Shown here one piece after another: positions 9,235-18,311 of a DNA stretch of 64,000 bases. Every line of letters starts with the position of its first letter. Positions within the stretch are counted from its first letter, which is position 1. Source of the DNA: DATGZX01 sp035296965 (GTDB lineage Bacteria > Planctomycetota > Planctomycetia > Gemmatales > Gemmataceae); NCBI GenBank assembly GCA_035296965.1, contig DATGZX010000383.1, positions 1 through 64,000 on the forward strand, in the 5' to 3' direction. A program made the position numbers and the translations under genes. The notes below the pieces were generated by a model, which saw only the letters and a program-made list of their open reading frames with translations, did no database searches and was not told the origin of the DNA.

Positions 9235-10091
9235 GTCCATCCCCACCGCGCCGGCATTGCTTGCACGACCAGGCCCAATTTGCGCCAACGGCTCAAACTG
9301 ACTCTACTGGTAAAGACATCGTAGTCGCGTTCGACAATTTCGTTGAGCAGGCCTTCATAGGTGCGGGTCATGACCTGGAAAACGGCCCGGCCGGCCGGCG
9401 GCAGAAGTGCTGAAAGCGGCCGCGCGGCCGCATAATACTCGCGGGCCCGGCCTACCTCGAATGTCATGAGCGCCCGAAAATTCTCGTTGCGAATGCCCTC
9501 GCGCAGTTGCGCTTCGCGATAACCGAAGCGCTCCAGGTCTTCACGCGGCAAATAGACTCGGCCGCGCTCGGCGTCTTCGCGCAGGTCGCGTAAGATGTTC
9601 GTGATCTGCAGTGCGACTCCGGCACTTTCGGCATAGACCTTGGCGCTCGGTTCGGCAAATCCCCATATATGGATACACGCCAGTCCCACTGCGGAGGCGA
9701 CCCGGTAGCAGTACTCATAAAGTTCGGCAAACGTGGCATATGATGTCTGTTCCAAATCCATCTCCACGCCGTCGAGCACGGCATCGATATATTCCCGAGG
9801 GATGGCATGCGCCCGCATGGTGTCGTGAAACGCGGCGTGCAAGGGATGCTGGTAGTGACCTGCCAACGCTTCGTCAAATTCCCGGCGCCACGCGGACAGC
9901 GCTGCACGCTTTACTGAGGGCATTTCCAGGCCGTCGATCAGATCATCCGTGACGCGCAGAAAGGAGTACAGCGCGCACATCGATCGGCGTTGGGCCACCG
10001 GCAAGACGCGAAACGCATGGTAGAAATTGCCAGCCTCCCGACGTGCAAGGCGCTCGCAGAACGAATAAGAGCGAGCCAGCAGCCGAGTCAT
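9231..10091 (-). CDS. hpnD: Presqualene diphosphate synthase HpnD
   Basis: 286 residues, within the usual range for the family. The first aspartate-rich motif is DDLID at about 49-53 and the second is NILRDLREDAERGRVYLP, both binding Mg-diphosphate in squalene/phytoene synthases. HpnD condenses two farnesyl diphosphates to presqualene diphosphate. It lies between hpnC and hpnE, 33 bases after hpnC and overlapping hpnE by four bases, indicating one operon on the minus strand. Its sequence is closer to HpnD than to phytoene synthase, judging from the neighbour order. Confidence 0.93.
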
Positions 10092-10124
10092 GAAGCAATC
10101 CGTCCGGTATGAGTGGCAGACGCA

Positions 10125-11069
10125 TTAGATAGCTGACGCGGCGGGCTCCCGAAAGAGGGCCCCATTGAGTCGCCGAAGCAGAGTGCCGGCGAGCAGAGCC
10201 GCCTTTTCCCACTTGGCCAGTGCCGGCCTGGCCGCCAGGACATTGTACCGGCAGCGCTCGATCTTGCGAAGGAGGGCCAATCCGCCGCGTATGAACAACT
10301 CAATATCAGGCCTGATCTCGGCCCGAACGCGCTCCAGGAGCGGGAGCCCTCGGTAGAAGAGGTCCCGGGTTCGGTCTACTTCAAAACCCATGAGCTGTAC
10401 GAAAGCGGGATTATAGAGACGGGCTTGCAGATCAGCCTCCCCATAGCCGCAGCGAATGCGGTCTTCTTCGGGAATATAGACACGATCAATATCAAGGTCT
10501 CGAGCCACGTCCTGCCAAAAGTTCGCCAGCTGCAGGGCCGTGCAGACGTGGTCGGAGAGTCGAGCGTTGGAATCGTCGTAAGACTCGCACAGGTACAACA
10601 CGAGATGGCCGACAGGGTTGGCGGAGTTGCGACAGTAGCCAAGAAGTTGCTCGTAGGTTTGATAGCGCTTGACGATCTGGTCCTGCTCGAATGCGAATAG
10701 CAGATTCAGGAACGGGTCCGGCGGTATCTGGAACTTTCGGACCGTTTCCTGAAGGGCGACCATGACCGGATGGCGTGGCTCGCCCTGGTAGCAAGCCAGC
10801 AATTCCTCGCGCCACCAGCGCAGCAAACGCAAGGCGCCAGCACCGCCGCCGCACTCATCCGCCAGATCGTCGGCCCACCTGCAATAGGCGTAAATAGCGT
10901 GAAAATGGCGTAGAAGACAACGCGGCAGGAGCACGGAGGCGACAGTAAAGTTTTCGTAATGCGTGCGCGTGAGCCGGCTGCAGTAACTCCGGGCATCGGC
11001 CAGCCCGACCGTTTCGCGGGGCCTGTCAGGCCCGTAGCGATGCAACTCCTTGGCGAAGCCATTGTGCAT
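10125..11069 (-). CDS. hpnC: Hydroxysqualene synthase HpnC
   Basis: 314 residues from the ATG at 11069 (MHNGFAKEL...); the frame is open for 46 more codons upstream but this lacks family resemblance. Motifs: YCRWADDLADE (first Asp-rich motif, about residue 58) and NFWQDVARDLDIDRVYIPEED (second). HpnC converts presqualene diphosphate to hydroxysqualene, which HpnE reduces. It is the first gene of the hpnCDE operon. The region upstream (11070-11869) should contain the promoter. Confidence 0.92.
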   Translation of the reverse strand: MHNGFAKELHRYGPDRPRETVGLADARSYCSRLTRTHYENFTVASVLLPRCLLRHFHAIYAYCRWADDLADECGGGAGALRLLRWWREELLACYQGEPRHPVMVALQETVRKFQIPPDPFLNLLFAFEQDQIVKRYQTYEQLLGYCRNSANPVGHLVLYLCESYDDSNARLSDHVCTALQLANFWQDVARDLDIDRVYIPEEDRIRCGYGEADLQARLYNPAFVQLMGFEVDRTRDLFYRGLPLLERVRAEIRPDIELFIRGGLALLRKIERCRYNVLAARPALAKWEKAALLAGTLLRRLNGALFREPAASAI

Positions 11070-11291
11070 GCGCGGATTATATCCCGGCCGGCGCAGTGGC
11101 GAAAGACAGGGCTGGAAAGCCTGGGATATTTCGCAACCGACACCAGCAGTCAAGGGACGGGGGAAGAGAGTAATCCTTGCAAGAGGGGGAACTTTTACCG
11201 ACCGCACTGGGGCATCTCAGAAGGCATTGCACCGCTTACCACCAAGACTTGCTGGGACCGGTGCTTCTCCTGCAATTTGTCGAAAAAGATG

Positions 11292-11320
11292 TTGGATTTT
11301 GCCTTTGCCGGACGTATATT
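11292..11320 (+). promoter_or_regulatory. Sigma70-like promoter candidate
   Basis: TTGGAT (11292-11297) and TATATT (11315-11320) are separated by exactly 17 bases. They match the -35 and -10 consensus at 4 and 5 of 6 positions. It points toward the RRM gene about 550 bases downstream, past a possible terminator at 11702-11750, so its transcript is uncertain. Confidence 0.4.
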
Positions 11321-11701
11321 ATGGAGGCTTATGAGGAACAGTATCGGAAGGTGCGCGAATTTAGCGAGTGATTTTGGAGATGTACTGCCCGGTCGAGATC
11401 GATTCCCTTCCTCCTCTGCGTTTTTTCGATGGCGTTTCACGTCTTCTGTGTGAGCAGCCTCTCCCGAAAGATCCCGAGAAGGTGGGCAACACCGGCCTTG
11501 CGATTTGGCCAGGCAGTTGCATGGACTCCGTACCCCATCCAACTCTCATCAGAAAGACCAAGGCTGGAGAGAGGTAGGTGATCGGCACCGACGTATTGCC
11601 TCGGGTCGCAAAGAAACTAATACCGCGGCGGTTGTTTCGGACGGGGTCTGATTTCGACTGGTCCGCCGACGCCGAGGCGGTGGTGATGGCAAAGCCAGGT
11701 G

Positions 11702-11750
11702 GATCCGCGTGGGCATTGCGGGAGCCGCGGATCGGATATTTGGGTTTTTT
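11702..11750 (+). terminator. Hairpin with trailing T-run
   Basis: GATCCGCG (11702-11709) pairs with CGCGGATC (11726-11733) across a 16-base loop, followed by TATTTGGGTTTTTT. It resembles a rho-independent terminator or attenuator about 120 bases before the RRM gene start. Confidence 0.4.
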
Positions 11751-11869
11751 AGGTATGTGTGCCCCGTGAAGGCTTAATGAACTCGCGCTGAGACAATCAG
11801 CACGACAGATTACCCCCTGTCACGATAAGTTGGTTCGCTGCGGCGGACGGGCACGGAAAGGTTCTTCTG

Positions 11870-12220
11870 ATGGCGAAGAATATTTACGTCGGCAACCTCA
11901 CGTGGGAGTGCACTGCCGACGACTTGCTGGCCCTGTTTCAGGAGCACGGCAGTGTGGCGCGAGCCCAGGTAATCACAGACCGTGAAACCGGACGATCGCG
12001 TGGCTTCGGGTTCGTCGAGATGGACGACGATGGCGAGGCGCAAAAGGCAATCGAGGCCCTCAACGGCACGGACTACCAGGGCCGGCCATTGACTGTCAAC
12101 GAGGCGCGTCCAAGGGAGGAGCGCAGCGGAGGCGGCCCACGTAGCGGCGGCTATGGCGGTGGCCGGGGCGGCTACGGCGGCGGCGACCGGGGTGGTTCCG
12201 ACCGCGGCCGCAGATACTAA
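11870..12220 (+). CDS. RRM-domain RNA-binding protein with glycine-rich tail
   Basis: 116 residues. One RNA-recognition motif at 3-82 with RNP2 IYVGNL and RNP1 RGFGFVEM; the aromatic residues that stack on RNA are present. The tail (about 88-116) is a Gly/Arg/Tyr-rich RGG-like segment. Such small RRM proteins in cyanobacteria and planctomycetes bind single-stranded RNA and several are cold-induced. Here induction by cold is only inferred from the family and the long upstream region. A strong hairpin follows at 12235. The infA-like gene downstream fits a translation-related neighbourhood. Confidence 0.93.
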   Translation: MAKNIYVGNLTWECTADDLLALFQEHGSVARAQVITDRETGRSRGFGFVEMDDDGEAQKAIEALNGTDYQGRPLTVNEARPREERSGGGPRSGGYGGGRGGYGGGDRGGSDRGRRY

Positions 12221-12234
12221 GCAGCTACGGACGA

Positions 12235-12264
12235 CCCGGGGCCGTCGCTCGCCGACGGCCCGGG
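12235..12264 (+). terminator. Strong GC hairpin after the RRM gene
   Basis: A 12-bp stem (CCCGGG-GCCGTCG against CGACGGCCCGGG, with one bulged G) closes a short CTCGC loop right after the RRM stop codon. No T-run follows, so it may stabilise the 3' end or terminate weakly before the infA-like gene. Confidence 0.5.
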
Positions 12265-12303
12265 TTCGTCTCGCTGAAGAATCGGTTTCAGCGGATTTGA
12301 GCG

Positions 12304-12522
12304 GTGCCCAAAGACAAAGCAATCCAGGTCGAAGGAAAAGTCAAAGAAGCCCTGGTCAATACGCAGTTTCGGGTCGAGTTGGCCAAAGGTCATCAAGTGA
12401 TCGCGCATGTCGCGTGGCGAATGCGCAAGAATTTCATTCGGATCATTCCCGGCAACGCGGTCACGGTCGAACTTTCGCCTTAGGATCTGGGCAAGAGACG
12501 CACTGTCTACCGAGCCCGCTGA
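12304..12522 (+). pseudogene. infA: infA-like translation initiation factor IF-1, interrupted by an in-frame TAG
   Basis: From GTG at 12304 the frame reads as IF-1: KDKAIQVEGKVKEAL, NTQFRVEL, GHQVIAHV, MRKNFIRIIPG and VTVELSP. A TAG at 12481-12483 stands where almost all IF-1 proteins have the tyrosine of SPYDL. After it the same frame continues DLGKRRTVYRAR and stops at TGA 12522. Read through, the product would have 72 residues, the standard IF-1 length. Without readthrough it has 59 and lacks the last part of the OB fold. The SGK before MRK is changed to AWR. It looks like a diverged second infA that recently became a pseudogene, or one with amber readthrough or a sequencing error. No strong ribosome site is seen. 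A normal infA is presumably elsewhere. Confidence 0.8.
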
Positions 12523-12612
12523 TGGGCACCAACTTGATCTTGACTTCCCCTGCCAACTGCATCACCCTAGCATTCAACTCTTTCCTTCACCTAGACCATG
12601 GAGGGTCCGATC

Positions 12613-12885
12613 ATGTTTTACCCCACGGAATCCAAACCTCAGGGATGGCGTGCCGTCGCGGTTTTCGATGACCGCGGAGATCGTCTGCTTTATCTCGGCC
12701 GCTCTTCGACGCAGGTGCGCGCCGGCTTTGGGACCGCGTTCAATGAGGTGCTTGACGAGGAAGAACGCGACCACGTTCGCTCGATTTCTTTGCAGCGCTG
12801 GCACGGCGCAGCCGATGCCGGTCGCTGGATGCACCAGGCCAATCTGACCGTCCCCACCACGGTCAAGTTGGCGCGCATTGCTTGA
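12613..12885 (+). CDS. Small hypothetical protein
   Basis: 90 residues from the ATG at 12613, which has a perfect GGAGGG ribosome site at 12600-12605 with 7 bases spacing; the ATG at 12598 lies inside that site. The protein has no signal peptide or membrane helix. The first half looks like alternating beta strands (AVAVFDDRGDRLLYLGRSS), the middle is acidic and helical (EVLDEEERDHV), and the end is neutral. I do not recognise the family. It lies between the infA-like gene and ligA on the same strand. Confidence 0.65.
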   Translation: MFYPTESKPQGWRAVAVFDDRGDRLLYLGRSSTQVRAGFGTAFNEVLDEEERDHVRSISLQRWHGAADAGRWMHQANLTVPTTVKLARIA

Positions 12886-13101
12886 TTGAATGCCGTGCAG
12901 CAAGACTTTGTCTCACCAATTCTTCCGACCGCCTCTGTCGCCCTGCGCCATTCGCCAGTAGCATGGTGAGTGTAGACCGCGGATGAACGCAAATTCGAGG
13001 ACTGGATGTCGATCCGGTTCGATCCGCATTCATTTCCCGAAGCGGCGTTCGCCCGCGGTCTTGTTCGATCCCTTGCTGCCAGAATGGATCCGAGGGGCGC
13101 C

Positions 13102-15123
13102 ATGGTCCGTTCCCCGCGCAAGCAAATCGAAGAGCTGCGCAAGCAAATCGAGTATCACTCCAACAAATACTACATCGAAAACGCGCCCGAAATTAGCGAT
13201 CTCGAATTCGACCGGCTCATGCGGCAACTGCAAGAGCTGGAAAGCCAGCATCCCGAGCTGATCACTTCCGACAGCCCGACGCAGCGCGTCGGCGGCCAGC
13301 CTATCGAGGGCTTTCGCCAGGTGCGCCATCGCGTGCCGATGTTATCGATCGACAATACGTACAACGAACGAGACCTGCGCGAGTTCGATGCCCGCGTCCG
13401 CCGTGCGCTCAAGGACGAAATGGTACATTATGCAGTCGAGGAAAAGATCGACGGCGTGTCCGTCTCGCTGCTCTATGAAAAGGGACTCTTGACGCTAGGA
13501 GCCACCCGCGGCGACGGCACGCTCGGCGACGACGTTACCCATAACCTCCGCACCGTTCGAGACATCCCTCTGCGCCTTCGCACGGAGGGCCGCCACGTTC
13601 CGGAGCTCTTCGAAGTCCGCGGCGAGATCTACATGACCAACTCCGAGCTGGCGCGCTTGAACAAACAGCAAGCCGAACGGGGCGAACGCACATTCGCCAA
13701 TACCCGGAATGCTGCCGCCGGCAGTCTCAAATTGCTGGATCCATGGGTCGCTGCCCGCAGGCATTTGCGTTTCTTTGCGCACACAGAAGGCGTGCTTGAA
13801 GGGCCTCGCGTGGCCAGGCACAGCCAATTTCTCGAGATAGTTCAAGCGTTTGGCATCCCTGTCGTGCCGCACGGCCCCATCGTGCAAGGCATTGATGCCG
13901 TAATCGATTATTGCGAAGAGCAGCTTGAGGCACGCCATAGCTACGATCACGAAACCGACGGCACAGTGGTCAAGGTCGATGACTTTGCCGAGCGCGAGAA
14001 GCTTGGGTACACGTCCAAGGCGCCGCGCTGGGCCATCGCCTACAAGGTCGAGCTTTGGCAAGCCGGTACGCGCATTGAGGACATTTACGTGCAGGTCGGC
14101 AAGACAGGCGTACTGACGCCCGTGGCCAGCTTGAAAACGGTTCGAATTGCCGGCACCAAGGTCTCGCGTGTGAGCTTGCACAACACCGATGAGATCGCGC
14201 GCAAGGATATCCGTATCGGCGATGCCGTCATCGTGGAAAAGGCCGGGAAAGTCATACCTCATGTGGTACGCGTGGAACTGGAGAAACGAACCGGTCACGA
14301 AAGACGCTTCCGCTTTCCCACAACGTGTCCTGCTTGCCATAGCCGCGTCGCGCGCGATGAAGGCGGCGCCTATATCCGCTGCCTCAATCCTTCATGCCCG
14401 GCCCAGCTCAAGGAGCACCTTCGCTATTTCGCGAGCCGCAACGCCATGGACATCAGCGGTCTGGGGCCGGCCATCATCGACCAACTCGTGGACAATGGTT
14501 TGGTCCGAAGCTTGCCCGACCTGTACCGGCTGCAGCCTGCTCAACTCACGGAACTCGAACGCATGGGCCGGAAATCGGCTCAGAAGATTGTTGAGGAGAT
14601 CGACGCCAGCAAGAAACAGGGGCTTAGGCGCTTGCTTACGGGACTGGGCATTCGCCACGTCGGCGAGCGGAACGCACGTCTGCTCACGGAGAAATTCAGC
14701 GATATCAAGAGCCTGCTGAATGCATCCGTGGAAGAACTCGCCAGGGTCGCGGGGGTCGGCGAGGTTGTTGCGAAAAGCGTTCGGCAGTTTTTTCAAAACG
14801 AGACCGGTCGCAAGACCATCCGGCAGTTGCAAGAGTTGGGCGTGCAGATGAGCGAACGGCCGCAAGCTGAATCTCGAGCGAGCGAAGGAGAACTCGTAGG
14901 CAAAACGGTTGTCGTGACCGGCACCCTTGACCAGTTGTCCCGCCATGAGGCGGAAGATGCTGTTTTCAGGTCCGGCGGCAAGGCTGCTTCCAGTGTGTCG
15001 CACAAGACAGACTTCGTGGTTGCAGGAAAAGACCCAGGGAGCAAGCTCGACAAAGCGAGGGCCCTGGGCATCAAGATCCTGAACGAGAAGGAATTCCTGA
15101 GGCTCCTCGGCGACAATAATTGA
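13102..15123 (+). CDS. ligA: NAD-dependent DNA ligase LigA
   Basis: 673 residues from the ATG at 13102 (GAGGGG just upstream); in-frame ATGs at 13006 and 13084 would extend it to at most 705. Domain Ia (1-60) contains the NMN contacts HSNKYYIENAPEISD. The adenylation domain has the active lysine in EKIDG (Lys115) and GEIYM. An OB fold follows, then a four-cysteine zinc finger (CPAC...CLNPSC, about 410-432), HhH repeats, and a BRCT domain at the C-terminus (about 600-670). It seals nicks in replication and repair using NAD. The second polX gene follows 36 bases after its stop, so the two probably form one transcript. Confidence 0.97.
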   Translation: MVRSPRKQIEELRKQIEYHSNKYYIENAPEISDLEFDRLMRQLQELESQHPELITSDSPTQRVGGQPIEGFRQVRHRVPMLSIDNTYNERDLREFDARVRRALKDEMVHYAVEEKIDGVSVSLLYEKGLLTLGATRGDGTLGDDVTHNLRTVRDIPLRLRTEGRHVPELFEVRGEIYMTNSELARLNKQQAERGERTFANTRNAAAGSLKLLDPWVAARRHLRFFAHTEGVLEGPRVARHSQFLEIVQAFGIPVVPHGPIVQGIDAVIDYCEEQLEARHSYDHETDGTVVKVDDFAEREKLGYTSKAPRWAIAYKVELWQAGTRIEDIYVQVGKTGVLTPVASLKTVRIAGTKVSRVSLHNTDEIARKDIRIGDAVIVEKAGKVIPHVVRVELEKRTGHERRFRFPTTCPACHSRVARDEGGAYIRCLNPSCPAQLKEHLRYFASRNAMDISGLGPAIIDQLVDNGLVRSLPDLYRLQPAQLTELERMGRKSAQKIVEEIDASKKQGLRRLLTGLGIRHVGERNARLLTEKFSDIKSLLNASVEELARVAGVGEVVAKSVRQFFQNETGRKTIRQLQELGVQMSERPQAESRASEGELVGKTVVVTGTLDQLSRHEAEDAVFRSGGKAASSVSHKTDFVVAGKDPGSKLDKARALGIKILNEKEFLRLLGDNN

Positions 15124-15159
15124 AAGATCCCTGCAGGGAGACAACCAAGGGAGTGCGCG

Positions 15160-16875
15160 ATGGAAAATCCTGAAGTCGCCCAGATCTTTGAGGAAATTGC
15201 CGACCTTCTCGATATCCAGGGCGAGAATCCGTTTCGCGTGCGCGCGTATCGTAACGCGGCACGTGTGATTCGGGATCTGTCGCAGTCCCTTGCGGAGATG
15301 GTAAAGGACGGCAACAAGAACCTGGAAGAGCTGCCGGGCATCGGCAAGGACCTGGCCGGCAAGATCACAACCATTGTCGAAACAGGCGATCTACCTCTGC
15401 GCCAGGAGCTGCGCGGGCAGGTGCCGGCCGGATTGCGGGACCTGTTGAATGTTTCGGGCCTCGGCCCCAAGCGTGCCCTGGCGCTATTCAAGAAGTTCAA
15501 AGTTTCGTCCCTCGATGATCTGCGCCGAGTTGCCGAAGGACATCGCATCAGGAAGTTGCCCGGGTTCGGGGCCAAAACTGAAGAGAAAATCCTCGAATCT
15601 CTCAAGAATCTGGAACAGGAAGGCCGGCGCGTCTATCTGGCGGAAGCCAAAGTGTACGCCAACGCTTTACTCAGGCACCTAAAGGGAACGCCGGGGATGA
15701 AGCGAGTGGACGTGGCCGGGAGTTTTCGCCGGCGCCGCGAAACCGTGGGTGATCTGGACATGTTGGCAACGTGCAGCCGGGTTGAACCGGCGATGGATCG
15801 CCTGGCAGCATATGATGGAGTCGCAGCAGTGCTGGCCCGCGGCGAAACCAAGATGACCGTGCGCCTGAAGAGCGGCCTGCAGCTCGATCTGCGGGTCGTA
15901 CCTGAGAAGTCTTACGGGGCGGCCTTGCAGTACTTCACCGGTTCCAAGTCGCACAGCATCCTGCTGCGCCGGCGCGCGCAAGAACGCGGCTTGAAACTCA
16001 ACGAGTATGGCGTTTTCCGCGGCAAGAAGTCCATCGCCGGGCGAACCGAGGAGGATGTTTACGAGTCGCTGGGCCTGCCCTGGATACCTCCCGAGCTCCG
16101 CGAAGCCCGAGGGGAAATCGAGCTGGCCTTGACGGGTCGATTACCAGCTTTGGTGGAACTCGACGATATACGAGGCGACCTGCACATGCACACGACTGCC
16201 ACCGACGGTCGGGCCTCGCTGGAAGAGATGATTCAGGCCGCAAAAAAGCGCGGTTATGCGTACATCGCCATCACCGACCATTCCAAGCGCGTCACCATGG
16301 CGCGCGGCCTAGATGCTCAGCGCCTGCGCCAGCACTGGCAGGCGATCGACAAAGCCGCCTCGAAAGTGAAAGGCATGGCCGTCTTGAAAGGCGTCGAGAT
16401 GGATATTCTCGAGGATGGAACGCTCGATCTTCCGGACGACGTGTTGAAAGAGGCGGATTGGGTGATCGCCTCGATTCATTATGGCCAGAATCAGCCGCGC
16501 GAACAGATCATGCAAAGGCTCCTCAATGCCGTCCGCAATCCTTACGTCAGCGCCATAGGCCATCCCACGGGCCGGTTGATTGGCAAGCGCAAAGGCTACG
16601 ACGTGGATCTGAAAACCATCTTCAAGGCGGCCGCCGATTACGGCTGCCTGATGGAACTCAACGGCCAACCGAGCCGACTCGACCTGGACGATGTTGCCCT
16701 AATGGCAGCGAAAGAACAGGGCATCCCGATCGTCGTAAATACCGACGCTCATGCCGTCGAAGAGCTTGGCTTCATGGAATTCGGCATCTACCAGGCGCGT
16801 CGAGGGGGCCTTGAGGCAAGGGACATCGCCAATACCCGCAGCCTGGCACGCTTTCGCGCGTTGCTCAAAAAGTGA
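15160..16875 (+). CDS. polX: DNA polymerase X family protein with PHP domain (copy 2)
   Basis: 571 residues, start after AGGGAG. Same architecture as the first copy: HhH N-terminus, LPGFGAKTEEKI, palm with GSFRRRRETVGDLDML and third aspartate in QLDLRVV, then a PHP domain beginning LHMHTTATDG with DHSKR and TDAH. All polymerase and nuclease residues seen in copy 1 are kept, so neither looks dead. Copies are clearly homologous along their length but differ at most variable positions, so the duplication is old. It is followed 13 bases later by pncB and preceded by ligA. Confidence 0.95.
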   Translation: MENPEVAQIFEEIADLLDIQGENPFRVRAYRNAARVIRDLSQSLAEMVKDGNKNLEELPGIGKDLAGKITTIVETGDLPLRQELRGQVPAGLRDLLNVSGLGPKRALALFKKFKVSSLDDLRRVAEGHRIRKLPGFGAKTEEKILESLKNLEQEGRRVYLAEAKVYANALLRHLKGTPGMKRVDVAGSFRRRRETVGDLDMLATCSRVEPAMDRLAAYDGVAAVLARGETKMTVRLKSGLQLDLRVVPEKSYGAALQYFTGSKSHSILLRRRAQERGLKLNEYGVFRGKKSIAGRTEEDVYESLGLPWIPPELREARGEIELALTGRLPALVELDDIRGDLHMHTTATDGRASLEEMIQAAKKRGYAYIAITDHSKRVTMARGLDAQRLRQHWQAIDKAASKVKGMAVLKGVEMDILEDGTLDLPDDVLKEADWVIASIHYGQNQPREQIMQRLLNAVRNPYVSAIGHPTGRLIGKRKGYDVDLKTIFKAAADYGCLMELNGQPSRLDLDDVALMAAKEQGIPIVVNTDAHAVEELGFMEFGIYQARRGGLEARDIANTRSLARFRALLKK

Positions 16876-16888
16876 ACGAGATGCGACC

Positions 16889-18247
16889 ATGAGTGGCAAT
16901 TTGCCGGATGATCTGTTCCGCTCAGTATTGTTCACCGATCTCTATGAGCTGGCCATGGGGCAGGCCTATCTGGCCGAGCAGATGGATCAGCAGGCGGTAT
17001 TCGAATTGTCGTTTCGCCGGATGCCGGCCGGCCGCAATTATCTTGTCGCCGCCGGCCTCGACGACGTGCTCGACTACCTGGAACATCTGCGGGTCACGGA
17101 AAACGACCTGGCTTACCTGAGGGAGAAACTCCATTTTACGGACAGCTTTCTGGAGCGATTGCGGCATTTCCGCTTCACAGGCGACGTGCTCGCGATCCCG
17201 GAAGGAACGCCGGTGTTTCCGGGTGAGCCTCTTGTCCAGGTGGTCGCGCCGATTTTCGAGGCGCAGCTCCTTGAAACTTTTGTGCTGAACCAGGTGCACT
17301 TGCAGACGCTCGCTGCTTCGAAGGCTGCCCGTGTGATCACGGCAGCGGCAGGCCGGCAGGTAATCGAGTTCGGCGCACGCCGGGCCCATGGGACGGACGC
17401 AGCTCTCAAGGTTGCGAGGTGCAGCTACCTGGTGGGGGCTGCGGGCACGTCGCTCGTCCTGGCGGGGAAGATCTATGGCATCCCCCTCTTCGGAACGATG
17501 GCGCACAGCTACATTCAGGCTCACAAGGACGAAGCGGGCGCGTTCGCAGAATTCGCGCGGATGTATCCCCAAACAACGCTGCTGGTGGACACGTACGATA
17601 CGCTCCAGGGGGTGCAAAAAGTGATCGATCTTGGCCGCACACTAGGCAACGCTTTCCGCGTGCATGCCGTACGGCTCGATTCCGGCGATATCGGCGCGCT
17701 AGCCAAGCAGACGCGCGCTATGCTCGATCGCGCCGGTTTGCAACATGTGCAAATCTTCGCCTCCAGCGAGCTGGACGAATACGAGATAGCCAGGCTGATT
17801 CAATCCGCCGCGCCCATCGATGCATTCGGCGTCGGCACCAGGCTTGCCGTGATCCAGGACGCACCACATATCGATATGGCTTACAAGCTGGTGGAATACG
17901 CAGGAGAGCCGCGCATGAAGCTATCCGCGGACAAGATTGTCTACCCGGGCCGGAAGCAGGTCTTTCGCAAAAGCGAGAACGGGCGCATCGTTGGTGACAC
18001 CGTCGGCCGGTACGAGGAGAAGCTCGAAGGAGAACTGTTACTACAGGTCGTCATGCGTGCTGGAAAGCGTCTGCCTGCTGGCAACGTCAGCTTGGAAGAT
18101 GCGCGCCGATACGCTATCGACCAAAACAAGCGCTTGCCGGAATGGCTGCTGAGTCTCGATCAGTCTGAAACCCCCTATCCCGTTGCGATTAGTGAGGGGC
18201 TATCGCTCGAATTGGATTCGGTTCGCCAACTACTTCGGCCGGGCTAG
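16889..18247 (+). CDS. pncB: Nicotinate phosphoribosyltransferase
   Basis: 452 residues from the ATG at 16889, 13 bases after polX. The enzyme forms nicotinate mononucleotide from nicotinate and PRPP in NAD salvage. The N-terminus has FTDLYELAMGQAY, the family signature. FGARRAHGTDAALKVAR is the region binding nicotinate and PRPP, and FGTMAHSYIQAH follows. VRLDSGDI and FGVGTRL form the phosphate sites of the TIM-like barrel. Length fits the family. Its place after ligA, which consumes NAD, and polX is suggestive but may be coincidence. Confidence 0.94.
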   Translation: MSGNLPDDLFRSVLFTDLYELAMGQAYLAEQMDQQAVFELSFRRMPAGRNYLVAAGLDDVLDYLEHLRVTENDLAYLREKLHFTDSFLERLRHFRFTGDVLAIPEGTPVFPGEPLVQVVAPIFEAQLLETFVLNQVHLQTLAASKAARVITAAAGRQVIEFGARRAHGTDAALKVARCSYLVGAAGTSLVLAGKIYGIPLFGTMAHSYIQAHKDEAGAFAEFARMYPQTTLLVDTYDTLQGVQKVIDLGRTLGNAFRVHAVRLDSGDIGALAKQTRAMLDRAGLQHVQIFASSELDEYEIARLIQSAAPIDAFGVGTRLAVIQDAPHIDMAYKLVEYAGEPRMKLSADKIVYPGRKQVFRKSENGRIVGDTVGRYEEKLEGELLLQVVMRAGKRLPAGNVSLEDARRYAIDQNKRLPEWLLSLDQSETPYPVAISEGLSLELDSVRQLLRPG

Positions 18248-18311
18248 TGCTCTGTTATTCTCCGTGAGCGCGGGGAATGGGTTCCTCCTGCCTGCTATTC
18301 GTCCGTGTCTT

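Larger units (their letters stand above)
11070..11869. other. 800-base intergenic region between divergent hpnC and the RRM gene
   Basis: Several short frames are open but none has a recognisable product or convincing ribosome site. Seen here: a sigma70-like promoter at 11292-11320 and a hairpin at 11702-11733 followed by a T-rich stretch. Upstream of cold-shock-type RNA-binding protein genes a long 5' leader is common, so part of this may be the leader of the RRM mRNA (inference). Confidence 0.4.

Noticed and set aside
11368..11577. 69-codon frame with GTG start downstream of the 11292 promoter
   Set aside because: No ribosome site, no recognisable similarity, and composition is not protein-like.
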